This document shows positions 1 to 10,452 of a stretch of DNA of 64,000 bases, piece by piece. Made by a program: the position numbers and the translations under genes. Source of the stretch: Zoroaster sp. YZ-2022. Its lineage: Eukaryota; Echinodermata; Asteroidea; Forcipulatida; Zoroasteridae. Every line of letters begins with the position of its first letter. Positions within the stretch are counted from its first letter, which is position 1. The stretch is taken from contig CM055834.1 of NCBI GenBank assembly GCA_029582265.1, forward strand, positions 3,410,001 to 3,474,000, given 5' to 3'. The notes below the pieces were generated by a model. That model saw only the letters and a program-made list of their open reading frames with translations, had not been told where the DNA came from and did not search any database.

Positions 1-480
1 AATCAAGACGGTCGTGTAGACATCAGTTATGCACCATACTATTTTTAATGTACGCGGTGGAATATTTTTTTTTCTACGAATTGTGCTTCGATGTAACGAA
101 ATACGGATGGACACCAAATTCGGTCGTGGTATTTCAACTTAATTTTTGAGAAAACGGTACAGTTGAACTTCCAGCTGACACTTTTATTCATTAAAGAGGG
201 GTTTGGACATGAATATTATGATGCAATGTTATAGTTTTGGGCACTGGCGAAAATCTTTTACACCATTCTGTCGACGTAACACAGATTTACCAAAAAGACA
301 CCATGCGTTACGTCGATGAAAGAAAATTTGAGCGCCGTTGCTGAAATAATTTATGCAAATATTCCAGTATGGCTACCTTTATGTGAGAATTTAAACATCA
401 TATAACACATATATTAACAGAAAAAGTTTACTTTGATTTTTTTATATATTATTCTTCATCATCATAATATGCATATTTTT
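1..480. other. No gene recognised
   Basis: AT-rich sequence without a convincing coding frame, terminal repeat or RNA gene. It is the downstream flank of the transposase remnant that follows on the minus strand. I could not find a matching terminal inverted repeat here. Confidence 0.5.
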
Positions 481-1684
481 TTATGTCACAATTTTCATCA
501 CTTTTATTTCCATGGACACCACAACATTCTTGGATAGAAATAATAAATTTAAACCCGAAATTATTTTAAAAAACAATTCTGATAAACCATAATTTTCCTC
601 TAAACATAGCCCAATCCTTATACAATTGTCCCTTAAAAAGTTGAGTTCAGCATATTTTGAGTGTATCCCAACCTGGTGAAATGAGCCAGCTGCTTCCACT
701 AGTAGGCGTGCCCTCCAACCCTGCATGGTCAAGCCTTCTCTTGCAGCAGCCTGGTGGTCAGATACCCTTGCTTGCCATTCGGGAAGTCCTAGGAGTCTTT
801 TTACACCAGCTTTAAAGCAGGAGTGTGCATTTTCGACAGGGTTCAGAAATGGGGAGTATGGAGGGAGCCGCTTCAATTCAATGTTCTCATTCCCTGGTGG
901 TAGTTCAGCACGAACATGTGGTCTTGCGTTGTCGAAGATGAAGTACAGGTGCTCTTCGTGAGGAAACATTTCTGGCATGCTTCAGCTGTTTCTTGCAGAA
1001 AGTTTTCAAATGACGCACGTGTTGTGGTATGCAGGTATATGGCATGATGAACAAGTCCAAGCTCATGAGATGTGGCAAATGCTACATTACAGTTGTTTCC
1101 ACGCTGGTTGTTCACAACTCTGCGAACGGGTTGCCCTCTAACTGCTCTCCCGTATGAACGCCGCGTCCAAATGTTATATCCGCATTCATCGATAAAGATG
1201 CAGTGACCAACGACGCCGTGTCTTAAGAACCAGTTGGCATATTCTTGCCGTTGTCGGAGGACTCTGTCAGTATTGCGGGCTTGAGGTACATCCTGAGCAA
1301 GCTTGAGTGTGATCAGCATGCCGTCTATACTCCGAGCAAGTGTGCTTACAGCAATATGTGGCTTGTCAGGGAGCTGCTGTTGTAGTCTTTCATTTAGTTG
1401 CTTTAATGTTAATAAGGGTTTTCATCCAGGAAGTGTCGAAGACACTCCTTCATTTCTTGATCCGTTTTAAAACGTCTTCTCCCTCCTCTTCGTAGAGCAT
1501 CTCTTCTGTTCTCACGAAGATAAGTTAAGACGATGCTGCGAGCAGTTTGTCGCTTCACACCAAGAGTGTCGGCAACCACCAGATAATCGAGTTGTTCTCC
1601 TTCGAAGGCATCTATGAGACGATTTCTGTCCGCGTTTGAAACTTTATTGTATCGGCCTCTTTGAACTCCTGCATTGGCAGCCAT
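481..1684 (-). pseudogene. Broken IS630/Tc1-mariner-type transposase
   Basis: Three minus-strand reading frames laid end to end make one transposase. The first (1684 down to about 1409) starts MAANAG and holds a helix-turn-helix-like DNA-binding region. The second (to about 970) holds the first catalytic block FIDECGYNIW. The third holds FIFDNARPH and PPYSPFLNPVENA, giving the D...D...E triad with about 32 residues between the last two. Family knowledge: DDE_3-type transposases cut and paste DNA between short inverted repeats and act in the nucleus. Frameshifts near 1409 and near 970 break the gene, so it should be inactive. Homology of all three parts is clear by eye; terminal repeats were not found, so element ends are unknown. 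The ORF end (481) may overshoot the true C-terminus. Confidence 0.82.
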
Positions 1685-2141
1685 CTTTTCTGTGATCGAG
1701 TCTCAACAACGAGTGACAAGAAAACTCTGAAATAACCCGACATTTATAGACCTGTATGGGCTAAAAAATGCAAAACATGCACCATCTGAATTTAAATGAC
1801 CAAAACGTTAAAGCGAATGACAACAAACGAAATTGCTTTTTCAATTCATTGCCGATTGCCACACGGGACGAATTTGACTAATTTCGGATGAATCAGAATG
1901 CTAAAAATTCCAATTATGCTGCACCTTAAATGAAATCCATTGGTGACTTTTTGAAATTCAAATTGAGAATTGAGCTCGACGATGTTCGGGGACGAAATTA
2001 AAACATCGATATAGGGAATTCATGTGACATGAGTGTTAAAATAACTGGGAAAACCTATATTAAAAACACAGACATACACGAATATAATTTATTTTAATGA
2101 TTAAATCGAACAGTTAATATTCATAACAGACTCGGTAATAA

Positions 2142-2178
2142 TCTCTTCTTGGAATATGTGTTGGCTCTGAAAAGAGCC
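2142..2178 (-). terminator. Histone-type 3' end: stem-loop plus HDE-like purine tract
   Basis: On the minus strand 2178-2163 reads GGCTCTTTTCAGAGCC, a six-bp stem with a TTTC loop that matches the replication-dependent histone mRNA stem-loop. Eleven bases further on is CAAGAAGAGA (2151-2142), like the histone downstream element that pairs with U7 snRNA. The stem begins seven bases after the stop codon of the small ORF at 2186-2425. Known role: SLBP and U7 direct cleavage without polyadenylation. What is unusual is that the ORF just upstream is not a histone. Confidence 0.8.
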
Positions 2179-2185
2179 GGTTGTT

Positions 2186-2425
2186 TTATTGGTGTGTTGG
2201 TTTCGCTGGTCTTGGATGTACACGGTTACTTGAACTTGGATGGATTACCGTACTTCGTACCAGAAATCTTGCATACTCTAGGTTCCCAACGTTGACAGCA
2301 TATGCCAATGCCTCCATCTGTGAAATCACCTCAACGTGAGGGAAGTTTTGGGGAATTTGTTCCCAGTCTCTTAATTCAGGATCCGCATTTACGCTCATTC
2401 GCTCCGCTTCGCACGGCCGTTCCAC
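2186..2425 (-). CDS. Small unknown ORF (79 aa) with histone-type 3' end
   Basis: Intronless frame on the minus strand starting MERPCEAERM and ending PAKPTHQ. It is not a histone. The segment ALAYAVNVGNLEYARFLV (about residues 40-57) resembles one ankyrin helix pair, which is suggestive only. A TATA-like GTATAAGAATA lies about 50-60 bp upstream of the ATG on the same strand, and a canonical histone stem-loop begins seven bases after the stop. This compact TATA-ORF-stem-loop layout is that of a replication-dependent histone gene. It may be a small cell-cycle-regulated gene or the remains of an element that captured a histone 3' end. Coding status is inferred from signals on both sides, not from homology. 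An in-frame ATG also lies ten codons in. Confidence 0.45.
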   Translation of the reverse strand: MERPCEAERMSVNADPELRDWEQIPQNFPHVEVISQMEALAYAVNVGNLEYARFLVRSTVIHPSSSNRVHPRPAKPTHQ

Positions 2426-2439
2426 AATAATAAAATGTG

Positions 2440-3700
2440 CGCGCCCTCAGTGTTCACGCTGCGTCCAATGTATTCTTATACAATAACGCGCGCGGAACTT
2501 TGGCTACTCTATGTTTACGCAAGATAAAGGTCAAATTTACTATTTGCATATCTCGTTTTTCCTGAATTTTCATTGGTCGGACAAGTATTTTGAATAAAAA
2601 CAATGGTAACTGTCATGAATATTGATTTATTTAACACTTTTATGGATCGCGGAGGTCAATCATGCCATGTGAGAGGGGTTGTGATACACGTGAACAGAGC
2701 AGCCTGTGTTTGTCGTTTAGCGCAAGGATGGTATGTGATTGACGAGCTAAAAACATGCATTTTCATGAAATATTGAGTTTTCCTCCAAAAAATCGCAGGA
2801 CATCAGTTGAGAAGAAGCATATTTCAAGACAATCAGGATGAAACAAGGTAAAAGACAGCGGGATGTTTTGTGATATTTCAGATTGTATCTTGCTATTTTT
2901 CAACGTGTGGAAATAATTATTTACATGTAATGTATGTTTGTACAGTACATTGGTATTGACGTTGTACTGTACATGTAGTCACTGGCGGGGGATTTACATG
3001 ACAATCTTGAATGAAAAGCTCGCCTCATTAACTGTTATAGATTATTATAATTTATTTACAATTACATTTCTTTAACATTTGTATGTACTCCTAGGCCCTC
3101 TATTGTAAAAAGAAAAGAAAAAAAGGCACCATTAAGCTAGAAATTGAATAACGTTTCCGAACCTAGCTGTAGTGTTATACTAAGTTATATTAATTAATTC
3201 GTAGCTCTCGTCTTGGTCACGTCCCTTCTCCCTTAATGGACCTAAGACTAAGAGCAACGACGGAATCATGCCAAAGAAAATGTTGATTTTTATTATTTCG
3301 TTTCAAGATTTTAAAACTTAGTTTTTCCACATTTTAAATTTATTTAATTGCACCGTCATTGTCCACAACAAGTGGTCTTCCAAACTTGGGTGAATGTAAA
3401 ATGTTGAAAAGAAAAAGAAAATCGAGAAGTATCCCGAACTATGAGCCGTCTGAACGTGGTTGCGATGACAGACATGATTTTTTATTTGGACATGTTGGAT
3501 GCTAATTATTTTAATTCTTGTTCATCCTCCAAATAACAGCCTTTTCTGCAACTGCAAGACAGATCAACAACCCAACCCTGTCAGTGGTTGAATAAGCTTA
3601 TGACATGTGGAGGTGAGTGACTGCATCTACATTGTACATGTACACATGCAGGCTCCCTAAATTATACTTTCAATAACTTCAAAAATTATTATCGTCATGC
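2440..3700. other. No gene recognised
   Basis: About 1.2 kb of AT-rich DNA. Apart from the TATA-like promoter candidate near 2475-2490 on the minus strand, I see no coding frame with family similarity, no tandem array and no terminal repeats. Confidence 0.5.
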
Positions 3701-3707
3701 TGTTGAG

Positions 3708-3838
3708 TGCAGTATACGACCGCCACTTTTTCAATCTCTATATTAAAAAATGCAGACTATAGACTTAGTCTTAACTGATGAGGTATTATACTTTGGTTTT
3801 TGGTATAAAGAGTAAAAAAGTGGCGGTCGGATATTGCA
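3708..3838. mobile_element. Short MITE with imperfect terminal inverted repeats
   Basis: The left end (GTATACGACCGCCACTTTTT) is mirrored at the right end (AAAAAGTGGCGGTCGGATAT) across about 80 bp of AT-rich filler. The same CCGCCACTTTTT ends occur in the nested elements at 9726-10318, so this is one MITE family. It lies just downstream of the last exon of RAG1-like copy A. No clear target duplication was seen. Confidence 0.7.
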
Positions 3839-3979
3839 CACATTCCAAAACATTTTCAAGAGAATTACAGGTGACCTGTGTTCTAAAAAAACACTTTTCT
3901 TGTCGTACACATATGCCATAGTGCATGATGATGGCTCCAAACTAAAGCCAGAACTTCCTTGCCCTAATAAATATTTGTG

Positions 3980-4886
3980 TTATTCTTCTTTTTTATTTCT
4001 TTTTCCACAGGTGATCACTTTTGCTTGTACTTCTGGAGTAGTTGACAAGTGGTGACGTCGCATTATTGTCATCAGACGCTGTAAGTCGTCCCGCATTCCC
4101 TGTACCACACGACCTGTCCTGTTGAATTCAGTGTGTATCAGCTCTCCCCCCTGCTCGTTTAGAAGGCCAAATCCAACACCAAACCTGGTCAGCTGTTCTA
4201 CAGCGTGGTTCTCCAATAAGTGCATCTTGGGAGTGATGCTGGATTCAGGGAAACTGTCTCTGTAAGATGCCATGAATGAAGATCTTGATACACGTATCTG
4301 CGATGAATAAAAAATGTCATTACTCTCGACAGGATTTTACTATCGGTACTTCACAACAAAAAAGAAAAGGAAGTGAATATTTACCAATGCGTTTGAAGTC
4401 TTCAGGTGATAAGGCCCTGGCGTGGTTTATCGCAAAGTGTGTGTCGGCAAATTTGAGGAAAATATCCTCAAATTTTGACCCGATTTCAGCTGCTTGACGA
4501 ATGAGTTCTTTGTGACGTTGCAGTGGAATATCATCGTATGACATATTCTGGATTATTCTGCGGGGTTCACACGTTAGGTCAGAGATGACTTGAATCTGTT
4601 GGGATAGCAGACGAAAGGTAACACTTTCTCAATCCATGTTATGCACATCAAGTACTTACAATTCTTACAATAGAAATGAGTACAAAACATGTATCAACAT
4701 GTATGGTATGATAAACAGCAACATGGCATACTTTGGTAGTTTTACCTGGCAACATTTGTGAACGTGGTTACCAACAAAAGCTTTTCCGTGGTAAGCTTGC
4801 CGTTCAACATGGTGCTTCTTCAATACCACATCAAGGCTTCCAGCAACTGGACCGGCACCAATCGGTAGATCAGCCTTTTCATTGCC
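3980..4886 (-). CDS. Copy A exons 6-8: HxxxxH and candidate catalytic Glu
   Basis: Exon 6 (4886-4746) encodes GNEKADLPIGAGPVAG and AFVGNHVHKCCQ. Exon 7 (4595-4385) encodes SYDDIPLQRHKELIRQ and KFADTHFAINHARAL. Exon 8 (4297-3980) encodes PKMHLLENHAVEQL, then NEQGGELIHTEFNRTGR, then MRRHHLSTTPEV, and stops at 3982-3980. HxxxxH about 15 residues before an NEQ..E block is the arrangement of the second zinc half-site and catalytic Glu in RAG1 and Transib. All three exons are open and match copy B exon for exon; exon 8 also matches copy D. Consensus AG and GT borders support the intron placement. Confidence 0.75.
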
Positions 4887-5329
4887 CTGTAACTCAAAAA
4901 GGGAAAGTATAACGATTATCAGCACAGTATGCACGTTTTTATTTTATGTCCCTTTGACTTAAATGAATACCGGAGCTACGACGGACCATGTTTTTAAATT
5001 TGGCAAATGTTTTAATTTTGTTTTTAACATTTTAAATGTGTGCAATAGGGTATATTTAAAATATGGGTATTTAAAAGGTAAACAAAAAATATATATTTTT
5101 ACATTATGGTCTGTCGTAGCTCCTACAATGTAGGTCTAAGGGATATGTTCAAGAGCAGCTATTTTTATTTTAACAAATATGTCATCAACTACCATGTGAA
5201 TATTTCAATAGGACTGACATGACTATAAATGTAAACATGTACATGTACAGTGTACATATTGAATGCTAAGAAAATACATGACTCGGCGAGTCGAGTTTGA
5301 AATGTACATGCTTACATGGAACTTCTCAC

Positions 5330-5677
5330 CAGTTGCTCCAATTCGTGCCGAAGATTGAAATCCCTGTTGGCCATCTGCTGAAACATTTGATCGGTATTTT
5401 GAAGGTTATGTTGAAGGAGGTGAAGGGTAACTCTTCTTCAATCTGCTCAAGTTCATCTTTGCTTGATGGATTTGTCACGGGCAGCCTGCTTTTGACGGTT
5501 GAACTCCCGTACAACCTTCTGGTCAAAGTTAGTGGTACTTGTTTCCAGGTCATCTTCATCTGTATGCTTGACTAGCAATTCAAAAATCTTTAAATCAAGC
5601 ATGTGGCATCTTGCTTCGTACATATCAAAGAGCTTCTTGTAAATTCCAAGAGATATGTGAAGGCTTGGGAGAACCAC
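5330..5677 (-). pseudogene. Copy A exon 5: helical segment, frameshifted
   Basis: Begins VVLPSLHISLGIYKKLFDM after a GCTTAG acceptor; copy C has the same start. It continues through FDQKVVREFNRQKQAA into DELEQIEEELP and then QMANRDFNLRHELEQL before donor GTGAGA. Two frame changes, near 5452 and 5430, are needed to follow the homology. Charged heptad-like sequence suggests a coiled coil. In copy C this exon directly follows the CxxC exons; here the preceding intron region (5690-5955) contains no such exons but an inverted-repeat-rich insert. Confidence 0.65.
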
Positions 5678-5959
5678 CTAAGCAAAATTGTAATGTAAAC
5701 AAAAATGGAGCATTTTAAATGCATTTTTAAAAATAAAACGGGGACTAATTTCATGGCTCTGCTTGTTAATACCGTAAGCATAGAATCGGCGCTTACGAAA
5801 GCAGAAATTCTGCGCTTAGCGTAAGCGTATTTTATTGGTTAGCAAGGAATATATGGTTATGTGCTTATGTACTTCGCGTAAATAAGGATTTCTCGCTTAC
5901 ACAGCTAGCGCAGAAATTCGGCGCTAGCTATTTAAAGTGATACCATTATGCATTCTTAC

Positions 5960-6205
5960 CGCCATCTTAGAGTTGAAAGTAGTGCAATCTGTTCCAGTAT
6001 TGGTGGAAGTGTGCGCTGCAGGTTGGCCAGAGAGTCTGTTCCTTCAAAGCATGCGAATACGACCGTGTTGACTAGGGAGTTTGGATGAAGAACGTTGGCA
6101 ATTTGGAAGTTCATTTTGAATGAATTTCCCCCTTTGTCGCCACCGATCTTTAACCATACCTCATTCTTTGGAATTAAGCCATCATGCCATGTTAGCATCC
6201 CCTCG
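5960..6205 (-). CDS. Copy A exon 4: catalytic-core exon with both Asp motifs
   Basis: Open exon bounded by acceptor TTCCAG and donor GTAAGA. It encodes LTWHDGLIPKNEVW, then IGGDKGGNSFKMNF, then VFACFEGTDSLANLQ. The Asp of GGDKGG and the Asp of EGTDS are strictly conserved between copies A and C, with conserved context (HPNS, NT.VFACFE). By order they are the likely first and second carboxylates of an RNase-H-like fold, matching the two Asp positions of RAG1/Transib. The assignment is inference from order and conservation, not from a structure or alignment score. Confidence 0.75.
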
Positions 6206-6328
6206 CTGGAAGTAATGACAAAGAAATCAATCCTCTAGCTAATTTATATTAGTGATTCACCTGTTAGATCATTTAAAAAATCAAATCAAAATCAAAATAA
6301 ACCATGCCATTTTTAAACTAGAATATAC

Positions 6329-6971
6329 CTGTCAAGACGATCCAGGTAGTCTGTAATCATAATGGCTAGATCCTTCACATGAACAAAAGGCACATCTTTC
6401 ATCTCCAGACCATTGATCGCTGCTGCTGCGGTACTGCTAAAAAACAGCTGAACTCTCTTCCCAACAAGATTATCCTTCAGCAGCGTCTCTTGTTTTCTTC
6501 TCATTTTCCGTTCAGAACATATTGGGGTCTGGCTGTTACTCTTCATGTATCTGTTTATAAAAAATGTTTTCTGTTTTAAATGTAGTAGCAAGTGAATTTA
6601 CTATTTTTAAACTTTAATGTATTTATTTATTTTCGTTTTAATAATGAAAAACAATATTTGAAGTGACATTTTGCTGTTTATGCACATTGCAATATGTCGA
6701 ATTACCGTCTGAATTTTCTCATTTGGTCCCAACCCAGGTGGCAGTCATGCATCATGGCTAAAGAACCATCAGCAGTGGAAGTTCTTTGATGGTCTGTCTG
6801 TGACAAACTGGTTGGCAGACACTGGAGTTCATCGGCCTGCTGAGTTTCGGAAGCTCCTTTGCTGATAATTTGCCGGAAAGATGATATTGCAGCAGTTCGC
6901 TGTCGCTTGTATGATATGGAGATATTTTCACTTGACTTTGATGGCTTAGTGACCTTTTGAATATGAGCAGG
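6329..6971 (-). pseudogene. Copy A exons 2-3: linker region
   Basis: Exon 2 (6971-6706) starts after a CCCCCAG acceptor in phase 0 with PAHIQKVTKPS and ends phase 2 at a GTAATT donor; it includes DGSLAMMHDCHLGWDQMRKF, matched by TSIAMMRDCQLAW in copy C. Exon 3 (6550-6329) contains SERKMRRKQETLLKDNL, matched by SERSMKKRQGYLLKDNL in copy C. About 50 residues present in copy C between these parts are missing here. No catalytic residue is recognised in this stretch; by position it corresponds to the region between the RAG1 RING and the catalytic core. Confidence 0.65.
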
Positions 6972-7194
6972 CTGGGGGAAAAATGATGCATTATTAGAGA
7001 AAAAAAATGGTTTTATACTACAGAAACAATACAGCAGATGTAATGACATAAACCTGATCTCTCCTGGATCACTCCAAACGTCTGTTTACATAATTATTCA
7101 TTTTTCTGTAGTTTAAATTTATTGCAAACTTTTATTGGAGATTTTTAATTTTATATTGTGAATATTGTATGTGTTTAATAGATGTAACAATTGC

Positions 7195-7345
7195 ATCGGG
7201 GATAAAGAATGCGAGGGTTCGAATCCCACCCGAGTAGCCTGTGGATTTTTCCACAGTACTCGAAAAGCACGGAGTATACAATGCTTATCAATATCAGTGT
7301 AAGGGTAAAACCAAATTAATATTGTATGTATTGTTTTGAAATGTT
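7195..7345 (+). repeat. tRNA-derived SINE fragment in intron 1 of copy A
   Basis: GGTTCGAATCCCACCCG is a good Pol III B box. It is followed by a body with a small inverted repeat (TGTGGA...TCCACA) and an AAAT-rich tail that runs into a GAAAT simple repeat (about 7380-7430). No A box is visible, so it is 5'-truncated. It interrupts the intron between exons 1 and 2 of the RAG1-like gene. Confidence 0.55.
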
Positions 7346-7497
7346 AAAATATAATGAAATGAACTTGAACTTAACTAAACTGAAATGACATGAAATGAAA
7401 TGAAATAATATTCATGAAATTAAATAATATTTATGAAATTACATCTTGAAATCATGTTAATTTATTTGTAAGGTAAAATGACAAAGTATTTACTTAC

Positions 7498-8544
7498 CCG
7501 ACCTCCAGTGCGTATTGGTATGGCCATTCCTGGCTGGGCATTTTGAAGCTTGAGCCACACCCACTTGTCAGTGGCCTCTTCAATTTCAGTGGGAATTGGA
7601 TTGCCAGCTTTGTGTGATTCAGCCAGACGTTTAAGTAAACGGGCCGCATTGGTTGGATTTAGATTTTCAGTCTGCTGTTTCCTTGGGCTTACTGGCCATT
7701 GTGGTGAAGGGGCAACTGATGAGTGTTTAACATACATAACTTGACAGTCATGATGCAGCAATCGTTGAACTTTGCCAATAGCATTACACCTGGTACAGTT
7801 CACATTCAGGTTTTCCAGCTGAAACTTGAGGACCCGGGGACTTTCAGTTACATCTTGGAATCTGATCTTTTGATTGCATATGGGGCAGTTTATTACTTCA
7901 TTTGCTGCATGCCTGTAACACAGTGTCAAACATTGTGCACAGTAATTGTGCTGGCATGGTGTTTGTACACAAGGTTGTCCAATGATGCAAAGGCAAATTC
8001 CACATGTGAAGAGTGACTGCTCCCAATCATGACCAATGATGTCAAACTCTGCAGGGTATTCAATATTGTCTGTTTTTACAGTTACATGTTGGAAGATGTT
8101 GCCTTCAATCAGTGAAAATGGGAGGGGAGGAGAGGGGCTGCAACTTTGTGTTGCTTTTGGTCTGCCACGCTTTGGTTTGCACTGTACATGTGATCCTGCT
8201 GAAATTTGTTTATTGTACAAATCACATACGAAACAGTGGCCAGTTCTTGTATGCTTTGGCCAAGTTCTTTGAATGTGCTGTGTTTTAGTCAAAGCGCTCG
8301 GAGTGTAACATCTCGTATTAGATTTACAGTGCCTTAACTTTCTGCAGCACTTTTCGCACAAATTTGACGGATGCTGATCTGCACTGTCCTCCCAAGTATT
8401 TATTTCAAAGATGCTAAACAACTCCTTTCTGTACTCACACACTTCGGGTATTTTACTCCTGGATCCACGGAGAGTAATTTTAATTCTATTGGCACAAACT
8501 CTGCAGATTTTTCCTAGTGCGACTTGATGAAATTTAAAACTCAT
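7498..8544 (-). CDS. Copy A exon 1: RAG1-like N-terminal zinc-binding and RING region
   Basis: An open 349-codon exon starting MSFKFHQVALGK and ending at TGGR before donor GTAAGT. Visible zinc ligands: C14xxC17, C63xxC66 and C104xxC107, then a RING finger C181xxC184, C197xH199, C202xxC205 and C220xxC223, then C250xxC253 with H264/H265 as a zinc-finger-like knuckle. Order and spacing follow the N-terminal region of RAG1 (CxxC pairs, RING, then ZFA). In RAG1 this region dimerises and has ubiquitin-ligase activity and is dispensable for DNA cleavage; that function is only inferred here. A basic stretch KPKRGRPK (123-130) could serve nuclear entry. The start is chosen because copies C and D begin with the same MS.xFH motif. 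The exon itself has no stop or frameshift. Confidence 0.88.
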
Positions 8545-8559
8545 TACACTGATAAAACT

Positions 8560-9178
8560 TTGAAAATGTATGCAACGCTTAATACAACTTCAGAATAGAA
8601 AGAAAATATTTTGCTGTGTGTAGTTTGTATTACCCGCCGTCGCGTTTCCAACTGCATCGCTGATATCCACCAACGAGCGTGCTAACTTAATAGGTCGATT
8701 GGGAGCCAACTCGCGAACGTCCCGCGCGGTTTTGTGTTTACGTGGTTTCTGGGCACATTTAACAAAGCTAAAAAGACACTTAAATAAAATGTCCTACATT
8801 TTTATTCATGATACACGTATAGCAAATATCATGAACTTTACTCCTACGAATTTATATCGAAGGATTGAGCCTTGCTTTATTTTTACGGGTCATTTTCAAG
8901 CGCCAATAATTATTTAGCGATCGGTATGACCAAAGTCATAATGCATCCAAAGGTCATCAAAAAACCGTTCTGTGTAAGGATTTTACATATGCACAAGTGA
9001 AACGTTTGTTGATTGTTAAGCTTGTGTAATTTAAAGTGTTTTTAAAGTCTATGTTACGTTTTTTTTAAATTTTGTTTATTGTAACTACGCGCCATGGGCG
9101 CCGCCATCTTTGCATTTGATACTACAGAACTCTTGAGGGCGCTGCATGAACACTCTTGACTTTATTAGTACACGTCCA
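8560..9178. other. Upstream flank of copy A; no gene recognised
   Basis: This stretch should hold the promoter and 5' end of copy A if the element is complete. I looked for a terminal repeat matching the region below 3980 and found none. No coding frame with family similarity is present. Confidence 0.45.
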
Positions 9179-9725
9179 ATAAGCCTTTATGAAGTATGGC
9201 TGATATAGATATTGTCAACAGAGGGCGCCATTCGGTTTGGGTAAAGTACAGTAAATCCATCATGGCTACCAAGTCATGAAAGTGTGCACTGTGCAGTGCC
9301 AGTGACAGTGTTAATCAGGATATGAAGTTAGCCTTCAATCAATAGGTATGTTTCCTAATAAATAATAAAATGTGTATTCTGTAGGAAGAAGAATACCTGT
9401 TTAAGTATATGGGCAACTTTTCATTAGTGTTTGTCTTCAAAATTGTGCTATTTTGCTTACAAAACTTAGAAGTTTTTGTTTTTACAGTCACCAACGTTTA
9501 TTTTATGCATTGAACTCAAATTTAGAATCAATTTGTTCACAAAAACGTTGAGAATTCTTCCTGAAATGTCATGTACAATAGTATATTACCTGTCAATATT
9601 TATTGGCTCTGATACTACTACTAGCCTGAGTGAGAACACTTCACATGACTGGCGTGATTAACTGTTAATCACTCAGTGTCAACAAGACAACTCAAATCAA
9701 GTGAAGACAAATGCAATGGTTTAAA

Positions 9726-10318
9726 GAATGTAGTATCCCACTGCCACTTTTCAATCATTTTTACTCAAAATATCATCTTACCTTTCCTTTAGTAATTAGT
9801 GACAGATAAGATTACATTATTAGCAATATGGGGTAGAATGTCGTATCTGGCCGCCACTATTTTTCATTAAATATAACCAATAATGTAATCTTACCTACCT
9901 GGTAAGGTGGAGAACATATGGATGATGATGGACATATACTTCAAAGTATTCCAGGATATTTATTTCATGAAAAATCAGGCATTTTTGGTATATATGATGA
10001 CTTCCTCAGTCATGTCAGTCTGATCTTGTAAACTCCACAATTAGTGACCAACACAGTCATTGTACATGCGTAGTGGCAACTATAATAGGATCCTTCTATT
10101 TTCTGAAGGGAAGGATTTTTTTAGAAGGGAAATCAAGTCCGAAAACCATCATAAAAGTGGACTTTAAAGATAGTTTTCGCTTTCTGTACCACCAAAAATC
10201 GATAGAATGATTTTTTTACTGGTTAGTGGTTGCAAAAAAAAGCCCTTAAAAAGTGGCGGCTGGATACGACATTCTTTCCGCAATATGGAAAAGTAGCAGT
10301 CTGATAGTGATATTGCAC
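9726..10318. mobile_element. Outer MITE, split by a second MITE
   Basis: The left end (GTATCCCACTGCCACTTTTC, 9733-9752) is imperfectly mirrored by AAAAGTAGCAGTCTGATAG (about 10289-10308). It belongs to the same CCGCCACTTTT family as 3708-3838. The inner element 9832-10279 lies within it, so the outer copy is the older insertion. It occupies the intron before the THAP exon. Confidence 0.6.
9832..10279. mobile_element. Inner MITE with 9-bp target duplication
   Basis: The ends AGAATGTCGTATC (9835-9847) and GATACGACATTCT (about 10263-10275) are perfect mirrors and extend inward to CCGCCAC. The 9-mer GCAATATGG occurs immediately outside both ends (9823-9831 and 10280-10288) and looks like the target site duplication. 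A nine-base duplication is typical of Mutator-like elements, so this is probably a non-autonomous MULE-type MITE. Confidence 0.75.
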
Positions 10319-10452
10319 TATTTAGTATCCCCCCAAAAAAAAAAAATTTAAAAATAAAAAAAATTAAATAGGCCTAATGTTAGTTGTTCAATATTCAAGT
10401 ACCATATCAAACAGTTTTTAATTGTAATTAATTTGTTTGTTTTGTTTTAGGT

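Larger units (their letters stand above)
3980..8544 (-). pseudogene. RAG1-like transposase gene, copy A (near full length, zinc exons missing)
   Basis: Eight minus-strand exons can be placed by frame, splice sites and comparison with copies B and C: 8544-7498, 6971-6706, 6550-6329, 6205-5960, 5677-5330, 4886-4746, 4595-4385 and 4297-3980. In order they give a RAG1 N-terminal-type zinc/RING region, a linker, a core with GGDKGGNSFKM and FEGTDS (candidate first and second Asp), a helical segment, NHVHKCC, and a last exon with KMHLLENH then NEQGGELIHTE (HxxxxH and candidate catalytic Glu). Family knowledge: RAG1, Transib and CMC transposases share this DDE/RNase-H core with a zinc site between D2 and E. 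Damage: the CxxC exons present in copy C are absent, exon 5 has frameshifts near 5452 and 5430, and part of exon 3 is missing. No terminal inverted repeats were found. Inactive as it stands. Confidence 0.8.

Noticed and set aside
7195..7260. tRNA gene
   Set aside because: Only a B-box region is present, with no A box, no cloverleaf and a SINE-like tail.
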